Source: Patiria pectinifera (Eukaryota > Echinodermata > Asteroidea > Valvatida > Asterinidae). Taken from it: a stretch of 64,000 bases of DNA. The stretch lies in NCBI GenBank assembly GCA_029964075.1, contig CM057149.1:506465-570464 (forward strand). The letters run 5' to 3'. The position numbers and the translations under genes were made by a program. The notes beneath the pieces were generated by a model, which did not search any database, had not been told where the DNA came from, and worked only from the letters and a program-made list of their open reading frames with translations. Position 1 is the stretch's first letter. Each line of letters begins with the position of its first letter. Below are positions 46,030-55,899 of this stretch, piece after piece.

Positions 46030-49000
46030 ATCAACTTCTCAAAATGTCTTCTGTCGGCTGAAACCTGTCAGACTCTAGACTCTCTTCTGCGTCAGCCATG
46101 CCAGACTCATCATTGTCAAGGTCTAAAATCAACACTAAAGTCTCCCAAGAAAGTGAGGTGGAGTAAGTAGGCCCATACATGTATTTACTATTGTTCACCG
46201 TAACCTCAGATACATGTTGATTGTTGGTTCGGCCCCACAAACGCAACCACAGAAATGTCAAAGTGCAAGGATTGACAGTAAACCACACCCCAGGAGAAGT
46301 CCTCTGAACCTCATTCAATTGACAAGAGCCAAACCTCATACCAATCTGAATGTTAATACTTGGAACGCCAACTAACTGCGTATCAAGACCGAGATACTCG
46401 TTGATTATATAGAGAACGATGTTGAAATCATGTTCGTAACTGAAACTTGGCTTGCTGACAACGACCAGTCATTATTGGGGAATGTACTCCTCCAGGTTAT
46501 GATTTCCTTCGCATGCCCCATGGACAACCAAATCCTGGTTTTGGCATTGGTGTTCTTTTCAAAAAGCCACTCAATCTGCTCATTACTCATTCTGCTCATC
46601 ACTCATCCCGCTCATCACTCATTCCAGCCTTGAAACCCTGAACTTTGAACACACTTGCATCACAAACAAGTGAAACTCCATTCAGTTTGTAGTCATCTAT
46701 CGCCCTCCGCCATCCCGTGCTAATGGCTTCAAGACTTCAGACTTTTTGGTTGAATTTTAGAAATTCCTTGATGAACTTTCCATCCTCACACGTCAGTTAG
46801 TGCTATTGGGGGATTTTAACTTGCATGTCAATACTCCGGAAAAATGGGATGCAAAGCAATTTCTCTTGACTTTCTTTGCCTACGGTTTTCACCAACACAT
46901 TACTGGTCCCACTCACAAACATGGCCACACTCTTGATTTATTGATCTCTCACTTCAGAGATGAAACTTTTCCAATTTTAATCGGAAATCCGACTTTTTAA
47001 ATTTTCCAACGAAATTTCCGATTTTTTTACACTGTGTCCCACAAAATTTGATTTTCTAACGATTTTTTTCACAAAATGTCATTTTATTTCAATCATAATT
47101 TCAAAGAAAAGTCGATGGAAATGGCACGTTAAAATCATCGCGAACGTAGTTTTAATCTCTTTCACCAGTCGTTATTGGAGTGTTTCAACGGTAGAAACAC
47201 AGGGCATAACACTGATCGGAGCCTTCTCCGGCTGGACAAAAGGTTAAACATTGACAGGCGACATGGAAAATCACTGTGTCGCACGTGCGTGCGAATATGC
47301 AATGGTACAGCGTACGTACCGCACCGTACCACTAGCACATGGCCAGTAGGGAACGGGTAGCCTGAATTGTGAACGATCCAGTGGATAAAATCATTATGTT
47401 GTGCGATTTCCGGAGGTTTCAAAATACAAAATGCAATGCTTTAAAAATCATGATGATTATCTCGAGGATAGCAAAGAGAGCATTAGCGAAACATTTCACT
47501 TGCATTTGTTGGAAGAGAAAGACGATAATGCCTGATTTTTTCCCACGTATGAATGCAAGTGGAGTAGTGGAGTTGTGTGTTTGAATCATGGACATGATTG
47601 AAGCACCATGAACGGTGCCCTTGTCATCGTAAAATTTGGTTTGAATCGAAAATAAAGCAGGAGTTGGTGTCCAGAAATTGGGCATGAAGTGTATTGTACA
47701 TGTACATGCATGTACATGTACATGTGTGTAATGGCAGCGCGGCCCAGATTTCGGACACGTATTTTTGTTCGGCCTATTTTCCGATTTTTTTGCCATATGC
47801 CAGTTTCATCTCTTTCACTTCGACAATAACATGGTTCAAGAATAGCACACAAATCCAATTCTGTACTCTGATCATCCCATTTTCAGGTGCATCTTAAGGT
47901 ACGAGACACCACCTCCCATGAAGGTCACAAAAACATCTTGTGAATGTGAAAATATCAACTTAGAGTTGTTCCAGAATCTTCTTGATGAGCGCCTCAGGGA
48001 TAATGCACAGACTGAAGATGATCTCAATCTTCTGTCTGAAATGCACAAGTCCATACAACATCCGTGCTTGATGAGATCTGCCCTGTCACAACCAGATTTC
48101 GCACAGTCAAGCCCAGGCTACTGTGGTATGACAACACCATCCACAAAGAAAGGCGAATCCGTAGACGGCTTGAGCGCAAATGTCGCAAAAGTCGTTTGGA
48201 CAGAGACTAAGACGCATTTCTAACTCAAAAAAATAATGTACAGAAATTGATTGCTGATGCCAAGAAAGCATACTTCTCTCCAATGCCAGTTCCAAGGACA
48301 TGTACACCACAATACGGGGTCTTATTAACACCTGTCCAAAGACATTGCCAGTTTGTGACTCTGAAGCTGAACTTGCAGATAGCTCTATGTCCTTCTTCAT
48401 TGATAAAGTTGAGCAAATTTGATAACGGTTGTACCTGAAACTTCATTACAGTATGTATGTAAGTTCAGTTAGATCCTTGCATTAATCTGCCCAATTTCAA
48501 GATGCTCAACAGACCCAACATTGAGAAACTCATTAGGCAATTTGCAAGCAAGTCTGTTCACTAGACACGTTACCATCTTGGCTTGTCAAGCAATGCTTGT
48601 CTAGTTTGTTACCAATCATAACAAGAATTGTTACATCTCACTTTCATCTGGTGTTTTCCCTTAAAACTTCAAATGGTCCATCATCACCCCAGTTCTTAAA
48701 AAACCCACCCTTGATCATAACGCCCTTAAGAGTTATCGACCTGTTTCAAACATCAAGTTCATTTGGAAAGTAATTGAAAAGGCTGCGTCATTACAAATCA
48801 TGTCAACAACAACAATCTTAGTGAGTAGTTCCAATCAGCATATAAAACCCACCACAGTACTGAGACTGCCTTGCTCAAGATGAAAAGTGACATCCTGCAA
48901 TCCCTAGACAAAAACAAGGTGGTTCTCCTGGTTTTACTTGACATGTCAGCTGCATTTGATACCACTGATCATGGAGTACTTCTTGACAGACTTGAGACTC

Positions 49001-49795
49001 ATTTGGTATTACAGGTGTGACTAAATCATGATTCATGTCCTACCTCAGTGTTCGTCCTACCAAAGTGCCCATTAAAACTGTTTAGTCTTTTGAGCATGTA
49101 ATAGGCCCACAGTGCTTCACTATGTAAACCCATCCAGTTGGTAATATCATCAGAGAACGCAATCTCAATTTTCACATTTATGCAGACGATACACACCTCT
49201 ATACAGAATTTGATCCAAAGGTTGCCGGTGATTCTGATCGTGCAAGTACTAAACTTTCCACTTGTTAAGATCAATACATGTACTTGGATGGTTCATAACA
49301 GGTTGCAGCTTAATCAAGATAAAACTGAATTCTTTGTTTTTGCTTCCCCAAAGGTCGTCAACACATTATCACATCTTCAATTAAAACTTGGAGACATCTG
49401 CATTATAATCCCTCCACTGACCACTGTAAAGAATCTAGGGGTTACACTTACACTTGACTCAGCCCTATCCATGACCAATCACATTAATACAATTTGTAGA
49501 AGTGTTAATTTCCATATTCGTAATCTGTGGCGGATTCGGCGGTTCCTCACTCAAGATGCATGCCATAGTGCTGTCAGATCTTTGGTTCTTTCTCGTATTG
49601 ACTATGCCAATGCACTGATGTACGGTGCAAGGGAAGTCCACATCAGACGCGTACAGCGTCTTTAAAACAAAGCTACGCGTCTATTGTTGTTGTTTTTGTA
49701 TATAATTTCTTTGTAATTTTTCAGTAACTGTTTGCTTTTTATTGTAAGGTGCTGTGATCTTTGTAGAGCACCATATAAATGCTTGGTATTATTCC
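46030..49795 (+). mobile_element. Dead CR1-like LINE, interrupted by a nested element
   Basis: An endonuclease domain runs from about 46350 to 46955 (MFVTETWL, PPGYDFLRMPHG after a frameshift, GVLFKKPL, LLGDFNLHVN, GHTLDLLISH). The linker follows after the insertion (47822-48330: ENINLELFQ, KPRLWYDNTIHKERRIRRRLERK). The reverse transcriptase spans 48650-49670: ITPVLKKPTLD, SYRPVSN, LLDMSAAFD at 48936-48960, YADDTHLY at 49179-49202, then NRLQLNQDKTEFF and VRSLVLSRIDYANAL. Many frameshifts and stops show that it is inactive. The 3' end (GTGCTGTGATC...GAGCACCATATAAATG, then TATTATT) is typical of CR1/L2-group tails. Confidence 0.85.
46956..47813 (+). mobile_element. hAT-like non-autonomous element nested in the LINE (858 bp)
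   Basis: The ends AGAGATGAAACT and AGTTTCATCTCT are inverted. The flanks CTCACTTC (46948-46955) and TTCACTTC (47814-47821) match in 7 of 8 bases. Joining the flanks restores the LINE reading LLISHF-DNNMVQE, so insertion is well supported. An 8-bp target duplication fits hAT elements, with 7 bp exact. There is no transposase. The interior includes a repeated TACATGTACATG stretch. Confidence 0.75.
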
Positions 49796-49810
49796 ACTGA
49801 ATGCTATAAT

Positions 49811-49886
49811 AGGGCGACAGATTTTGCTAACTGCATCCACATTGGGGCGACACACCTTATAAAGGCAACATATATAACTGTCGCCC
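49811..49886. repeat. Short inverted-repeat element (76 bp)
   Basis: AGGGCGACAG and CTGTCGCCCT enclose ~56 bp. It resembles a miniature transposon of unknown class. Confidence 0.55.
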
Positions 49887-50139
49887 TTTTGTGAAAACGA
49901 CCCTTAGGACAAGGAATTTTATTGTTGCAAACCATCTAGATCGATTCCTCATGGTCCAGTTAGTAAAAATACTGAATTTCCTGGATAAAGGATAAGGTAA
50001 AATTGGGTTAGGTTACAGTTTAGGTTTGTGCACAAGTCCAAATTCCTTGTAATCGGAAGCAGACTTTTTTTTTTTTTTACCTAATAGTTGTAAAATGAAA
50101 TAAAAAAATAGAATGTTCAAAAATTGCTGAAGCCTTGGC

Positions 50140-50845
50140 CAAGGCATTCGTTATTATTCATCCGTACACGGTAAATGATCGGCGGAATATCCTCGCTATG
50201 CAGTGCATTAAAAATACAGCGCGAACAGTGACCTTGTGCGGCCACTATTTACACAGATCATTTTGATCCAGACGAAAACCTTGGTCCAATCGTCCTTGGA
50301 GGATTTGAAGGTGGTGCTCATTATGCTAATAGCCTAAGCTGACCTAAAAAGTCGTTTTCTTATTGGACGATCGTTGCGTGGAAACTTGCATAGCGGTGAC
50401 AGTTCATATAGCGATAACGTGTGACATGTACTGTACATAATACATACACACACGTTGTGTGTCTCACATTACACACAACACCAATGCACAAAAAATGTGG
50501 TTTCTGACACGTCCACAAAAGGCGAATAGCTGCAAATAATTTGAAGACGTTGGGATTAACCAAGGTGTGATTGGACACTCCACATACATGTATTAGCCCC
50601 GCCTAAACTTACCGATCTGTATTCGCATATGAGGTTGTGCGCTAGAAATCTAGCGCAAAATAAAGAAAAACATAAGCTTTCGCGGACAATTAAACCAAGG
50701 CGTTCGTCTGGATCCAAATGATTTGCATAAAATAGTGGCCGCATGAGGTTGCTGTTCACGCTGTATTTTTAATGCACTGCATAGCGAGCGAGGATATATG
50801 CCGCCAATCGTTTACCGCATACGGACGAATAATGACGAACGTCTT
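50140..50845. mobile_element. Foldback element in NUDT18 intron 2
   Basis: The arms 50140-50288 and 50690-50845 are inverted copies: CATTCGTTATTATTCATCCG-like ends, TGCAGTGCATTAAAAATACAG, AGTGACCTTGTGCGGCCACTA, GATCCAGACGAA. The loop contains a smaller perfect palindrome TGCGCTAGAAATCTAGCGCA at about 50638-50657. Confidence 0.7.
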
Positions 50846-50968
50846 GACTATAAGATTTTCAGAAATATTACTTTGACTTTTACTTTTCACAATGAGCATT
50901 ATGTTGAATGCTGAATAACTGGCATACATGTACCTTTCACAGGTAGATCGCATTTGTTTTTTTTAAAG

Positions 50969-51068
50969 GAGGAAGACTCAAAACCTTAGAAGAAGCAGAT
51001 AAAGAGTCCTTACAGGCAAGGTGGATGAGCATTGAGGACATACAGGGCCAAGTTGGCATCAGATTGAG
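50969..51068 (+). CDS. NUDT18: NUDT18-type Nudix hydrolase, coding exon 3
   Basis: It encodes GGRLKTLEEADKESLQARWM then SIEDIQGQVGIRLR, with the first codon shared with exon 2 and the last with exon 4. The EAD-ESLQA-W block is the conserved post-Nudix-box segment of NUDT18 (GGILKT..EADAESLQAAW in mammals), which forms the end of the Nudix fold. Acceptor TTTTAAAG is weak in pyrimidines next to the AG but sits in a T-run; the donor is GAG|GTATGA. Confidence 0.9.
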
Positions 51069-52276
51069 GTATGAACACGTTTATTTTGACCAGTGTCACA
51101 AAAATAGGGAATACAATGCTATTTTTAAAATCAGTTTATTCAGATATATATTTGGCTTCAATTCTGTTGTAAGCCCAAAGTAACATGAAATGAGACTGAT
51201 TACAGTGGAACATCACTATACCAAACACCACTAGATTGTCTACTACATTGTCCTTGGCTCCCGATTTTTGTGTACAAAACCAACCGAATATTGTTGTTGA
51301 AAACCATCAACAGAAGAGCGACAAGTGGCTATTATTTCCTGAAGGCATGGAAGGGGAAAGCCGCCCTTCAATGTAGGTAGTAAACTCAAAACTATGTAAT
51401 TACATTATTCAATTGTCGGCACGTGTTTGAAGTCGTCTTTCAGTAACTACATGTACCAGGGCGTGCAGGGTGACGTTATGAAGGGCGCCATTTATTGAAA
51501 AGTGAGTACCGGAGCACCAGCAGCTTAAAATCGCTATACTGTACAATCGCTATTACGAACATTTTCTGTGGATCCCGCGATGTTTGTTATAGCGGTGTTC
51601 CACTGTATATTGTTACAAATCTTAAGTAGGGTGCATGACAACAAACACCTGTACAAATTTCAACTGGATGGATACTATGCATTTTGAGGAAGCAGAGAAA
51701 TTGTTCAAACCTTTTTGGGGGGATTTGCAACCGATTGAACCACCTTACTTGTATTTTTCTTCCAAAGATACTGCAACAGAAAATGTGTGTAGCGTTTTTC
51801 TTCTTTCTTTTGTATTTGTCGCCGGCACCTCTGGTGTGGGTAGGCTATACTGCCAGTATAGTTGATTGACACTTAGGCATGCCAACCTACTTTTTGTGGG
51901 CCAGAAAATAGATTCTCAAATGTGTCTCTGTTATTCAGCTAGCGTGGGAAGGGTTGGCCAGACAGTAAAGGCGGGTCCGGCGAGGTAATGCAATAAGTTC
52001 AGTCGTGAGTTACATGCTGTGGAGTCAGCTGTGGTTTTGTTGTTGGAGTTGATTTAGCAGAACTGTGTCAGAGAATCTCTGTATGCGTCCCCTCTTTGGC
52101 ATTTGGCGAGACTAGGAGGATCACTAGGGATCACGTTACAATAACATTTAAAGTTGAATAATTGTATTAGGGTATTTGATGCCAGTGCTATTTTGACTTT
52201 TGAGCTATCTGTCATTTAATTGGTAGATACATTTATGTTTTTTCTATGTATGTCTTTTTTATTCTGTCCTATTCAG
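51069..52276 (+). other. NUDT18: NUDT18 intron 3
   Basis: 1208 bp, GT-AG. It contains a pogo-like MITE at 51203-51605. The remainder is unassigned. An open frame at 51635-51865 is not recognised and is probably chance. Confidence 0.8.
51203..51605. mobile_element. Pogo-like (Tc1/mariner-type) MITE, 403 bp
   Basis: The ends CAGTGGAACATCACTATA and the complement of TATAGCGGTGTTCCACTG are inverted and flanked by TA on both sides (51201-51202, 51606-51607). CAGTGGAAC-type ends with TA duplication are known for pogo/Tigger-class elements. It is non-coding. Confidence 0.75.
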
Positions 52277-52417
52277 AGCCCATGATGTGATGTACTTGAT
52301 ACAGACAGCCTTGGCATATCTTCAGAGGGATGCTAGTCAGAGACACGCTGCTATCATGCCTATACTCAACCCACATAAGCACATGTGCATCAGAGTCATT
52401 CTTATCAAACGTCTACT
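52277..52417 (+). CDS. NUDT18: NUDT18-type Nudix hydrolase, coding exon 4
   Basis: After the split arginine codon it encodes AHDVMYLIQTALAYLQRDAS then a basic-hydrophobic stretch ending HMCIRVILIKRL. RAHD, then a hydrophobic helix, matches the start of the C-terminal domain of NUDT18 (RAHDILHLVELAAQYRQ in mammals), and CIRVILIKRL matches the LVCQRLVA-type strand. The ACT|GTGAGT donor is strong and must be used: reading on would hit TGA within two codons. Acceptor TCCTATTCAG. Confidence 0.9.
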
Positions 52418-52430
52418 GTGAGTGGAACCA

Positions 52431-52586
52431 ATGGGAGACTTTTGAGACAGTGGTGGTAGCAAACATACCGGTCCTTTTACCATTGTTTGCGTCATATTGA
52501 GCGTGCACGCTTTAGCTTAAACGTGACGTAAACAATAGAAAAGGACCGGTGTGTTTGCTGTCACCGACGTCTCAAAAGTCTCCCAT
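52431..52586. mobile_element. 156-bp hairpin MITE next to the exon 4 donor
   Basis: ATGGGAGACTTTTGAGAC and its complement at the other end begin ~66-bp inverted arms that cover most of the element (AAACATACCGGTCCTTTT with AAAAGGACCGGTGTGTTT). The loop is only ~25-30 bp. Confidence 0.8.
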
Positions 52587-52619
52587 GGAGTTGTTATATT
52601 ATTGATAAGTCTAATTCCC

Positions 52620-53105
52620 AGACTGTACCTGGTATAGCCCCAGATATAAGACGAAGTGCAGCATGTAAGACAGTCGCCAGCACCAGACTACAGATGAACA
52701 GCTTCCTCTATTTGGTCATGTGCCTGCATAGAGTCAGCTTAAATCCAGAGGTAGCTTTGATCAGAGTGTAGCACCTCTTTAAGAAGTAAAAAAAAGTTGC
52801 GCCAGAGTCACCTTATGGAAAGAAAGGTTTGCCAAGCTTGAATTGGAAATGCATGACCAGACTGCGGACTGGCACAGGACGCTCTAAGGTGACTCTTCAC
52901 AGGTGGGGATATGTGGACAGCGAAGATGTGACATGTGAATGTGGTACTGAACCACAGACTATGCCACATTTGCTGAGCTGCCCTCAACTGGAGCAACTGT
53001 GCACAGCTGAAGACTTCGCAGTATATAATGGTAGTGCTAAGCACTGCATTCAGCTTTGGCTGAACTGTGTTTAGCCTGTGTGTGGATACAATAAGAAGAA
53101 GAACA
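52620..53105 (+). mobile_element. LINE 3' fragment, C-terminal reverse-transcriptase region
   Basis: The broken frame reads IAPPDIRR-like, then LPLFGHVPA, QLKSRGSFDQSVAPL and finally WKCMTRLRTGTGRSKVTLHR with CECGTEPQTMPHLLSCPQL. The C-x-C...H....C knuckle and RLRTG.GR.K...H.WG pattern are common at the C-terminus of several non-LTR families. An AAGAAGAAG-type tail at 53091-53103 marks the 3' end. It is 5' truncated and inactive, and of a different family from the LINE at 46030-49795. Confidence 0.7.
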
Positions 53106-53600
53106 TAGATATTGGCTCTGTGAACAAGTACCCCTTCAACGGCCAGAAAAGGAGAGTTAGGGGAGACCTAGACTGGTTCCCGGTCCATCCACTGCATTTT
53201 TTGAATGATCCAAAGTTACTGGGGACAGGGATTAGTCTGGGAGACCATAGCAAGATGAATTTGAATGTACCCCCGCACTGACGATGCCTGATGCTCACAG
53301 ACACTGTGGCTAATAGCTTCAGGAAGTCGTGTGTACTTTGCATGCGAACCAGTAGAGTACAGTACATGCAGACACTTTGTGACCTGTCCAAGGGGCTCTC
53401 AGAAGTGGTAAAAATGCGCCCTCTTTGTTGGTGCACGGAGCCCATAATGGATGTTTTCAATGTCTTGAATTTGTTTTCAGACCGACTTTAATACTGAATA
53501 TACATTGTACAATGTTGATGTCCCCTAACATGGCAAAACCCTGAACTTGGGGCACTTTTTTGGATCAAGCTCCCATATGGTAGCAGCGTTAACTACTATA
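53106..53600. other. Unassigned intronic sequence
   Basis: Open frames on both strands (53078-53281, 53071-53460, 53291-53491) show no similarity that I can name. The one at 53071-53460 (-) is 129 codons but lacks a recognisable domain. Confidence 0.4.
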
Positions 53601-53950
53601 CAGTGAAATGTCGCTATAATGAACATCGTGGGATCCACAGAAATTGTTCATAATAGCGATCTTTCGGTATAGCAATTTTCGCATATTAGTGGCGCCCTCT
53701 TTTGACCAGTGTTATAATGTAGTTGGATTTACAAACCACACGCGGAGTAACCAATTTTGTCAATTCATATTTTCAATTTTGCAAGAAAACTTTTGCAATG
53801 TACTGTATGCCCAGGTACTCGCTGAAAGAGGACTATGAACATGTGTGACTATTGAATCGTGTAATTACAGTATTTGAGCTTACACGGGTGGCTTTTTCCT
53901 TCTATTCCTTTGGGAAATAATAGCCATTTGTTGCTCTTCTGACTAGACTA
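53601..53950. mobile_element. Pogo-like MITE, second copy, opposite orientation
   Basis: CAGTGAAATGTCGCTATAAT after TA matches the end of the 51203 element. GATCCACAGAAA and an inverted match to its interior (GGAAATAATAGCCA, TGCTCTTCTG) follow. The far end is not clear. Confidence 0.6.
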
Positions 53951-54073
53951 TCGAACAGGTTACCCGTGTGCTTGTCTACTATGCATTCACTTAACCCCAA
54001 TCCCCTTGAGAGTGATTTTTTATTAGGAACCGTCTGAACCTTCTTCACTTTTGCAAAATCCAACACCATTTGC

Positions 54074-55325
54074 AGAGATGAAACTTTTTTTGATTTTAAT
54101 CGGAAATCCGACTTTTTGAATTCTCCAACGAAATTTCCGATTTTCTTACAATGTGTCCCACAAAATTTGATTTTGTGTAACGATTCTATCACAAAATGTC
54201 ATTTATTTCAATCATAATTTCGAGGAAAAGTCGATGAAAAGCTGATGGAAATGGCACATTAAAATCATCGCGAACGTAGTTTAAATCTCTTTCACCAGTC
54301 GTTATTGGAGTGTTTTAACGGTTGAAACACAGGCCATAACACTGATTGGAGCCTTTTCCGGCTTGACAAAAGGTTAAACATTGACAGGTGACAGGGAAAA
54401 ATCACTGTGATGCACGTGCGTGCATATGCACAAAGATGTATGCAATGGTACCAGCGTACGTACCGCACCGTCCGCTAGCGCATGGCCGGTCAGGAATGGG
54501 TAGCCTCGTGATCAATCCAGTGGATAAAATCATTATAATGTGCGATTTTCGGAGGTTCCAGATTTAGTTATACAAAATGCAATGCTTTAAAAATCATGAT
54601 GATTATTTCAAGGATAGCGAAGAGAGCATTAGCGAAACATTTCACTTGCATTTGTTGGAAGAGAAAGACGATAATGCCTGATTTTTCCCCACGTACGAAT
54701 GCAAGTGGAGTAGTGGAGTTGTGTGGTTGAATCATGGACATGATTGAAGCACCATGAATGGTGCCCTTGTCTTTCGGACTTTTCCCTCAACTTACTCAAG
54801 GAAGAATTGAACTTCTTTATTGATGACGCCATTACTCTTACCGTAATTCAGGCATTTTATGCAATGAAAACACTGACCTTTTTTTTTTTTTCATCATAAA
54901 ATTTTGTTTGAATCGAAAATAAAGCAGGAGTTGGTGTCCAGAAATTGGGCATGAAGTGTATTGTACATGTACATGCATGTACATGTACATGTGTGTAATG
55001 GCAGCGCAGCCCAGATTTCGGACACGTATTTTTGTTCGGCCTATTTTCCGATTTTTTTGCCATATGCCAGTTTCATCTCTGTCACTTCAACAATAACATA
55101 GTTCAAGAATAGCACACAAATCCAATTCTGTACTCTGATCATCCCATTTTCAGGTGCATCTTAAGGTATGAGACACCACCTCCCATGAAGGTAACAAAAA
55201 CATCTTGTGAATGTGAAAATATCAACTTACAGTTGTTCCAGAATCTTCTTGATGAGCGCCTCAGAGATAATGCACAGACTGAAGATGATCTCAATCTTCT
55301 GTCTGAAATGCACAAATCCATCACA
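54074..55325 (+). mobile_element. Second copy of the hAT-in-LINE segment
   Basis: 54074-55080 is collinear with the hAT-like element 46956-47813, with a ~120-bp extra insertion at about 54771-54892. It then continues without a break into the same LINE linker sequence found after the nested element at 47814-48057 (ENINLQLFQNLLDERLRD). The left flank is not LINE. The transposon-LINE junction was therefore duplicated as one piece. Confidence 0.75.
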
Positions 55326-55326
55326 A

Positions 55327-55395
55327 CAAGTCCAGATTTCGGACACATATTTGACGTATTTTCCGATTTTTTTTGCCATATGCCAGTTTCATCTC
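55327..55395 (+). repeat. Additional 3' end of the hAT-like element
   Basis: CCAGATTTCGGACACATATT, then TATTTTCCGATTTTTTT and TGCCATATGCCAGTTTCATCTCTG repeat the last ~70 bp of the element a second time, directly after the duplicated LINE piece. Confidence 0.65.
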
Positions 55396-55664
55396 TGCAT
55401 TTGGTAACTCTAACCCCAAACTGTTGGACTCTAGTTATGGTGGTATGCCTGACCCCATGTAAAGCATTATCAGTACTCACTCCAACAGAATCAAATAAAA
55501 CATGCAGTTGGATTTTGAAGGGTTGGGGATGATCAAGGTTAACAAGCAGTCATGGAACTAGTGCATGTCGGTAGTGTACACGCATGAACACCACCCTAGC
55601 TACATGAAAGGGTTGATGGCACACAACGTTTTGTAAAGAAACATAATGAATGACTTTTCTGTCT

Positions 55665-55812
55665 AGCTGCCACTTCAGATAACATTTCCGACTGCACAGA
55701 CTTGTTGGTCCGTACACTGCAAGACCTAGGTTTCTCCATGACCTTCTCAAAATCTCAATCAACTTCTCCAACCAAGTCACTCGGACTACATTGGATACAC
55801 CATAACTGTTGG
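55665..55812 (+). mobile_element. Possible DIRS-like or LTR-element reverse-transcriptase scrap
   Basis: The frame reads CTDLLVRTLQDLGFSMTFSK then SQSTSPTKSLGLHWI. L.....LGF...F.KS...P.....LG..W resembles the segment after the YxDD box in DIRS/Ngaro and gypsy-type enzymes. It is only ~50 codons, with no other domain nearby. Confidence 0.45.
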
Positions 55813-55899
55813 AAATTCCAATGGCCTTCCTTTCATCAATTTGTTGCGTGTGTGTACGGCTCCCTGTTCCTGTTACAAACTTTAAACAGGGTCTGACCT

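Larger units (their letters stand above)
45408..50968 (+). other. NUDT18: NUDT18 intron 2
   Basis: 5561 bp, GT-AG, phase 1. About two thirds is a dead CR1-like LINE with a nested hAT-like element. A small GGGCGACAG inverted repeat (49811-49886) and a ~700-bp foldback element (50140-50845) follow. Confidence 0.8.

Noticed and set aside
48107-48446. Overlapping minus- and plus-strand frames around 48.1-48.4 kb
   Set aside because: They are shadows of the degraded LINE linker region on the + strand.
52418-52421. TGA directly after the exon 4 sequence as a true stop codon (truncated NUDT18)
   Set aside because: A strong ACT|GTGAGT donor precedes the stop, and exons 5 and 6 continue in matching phase with family-specific sequence.
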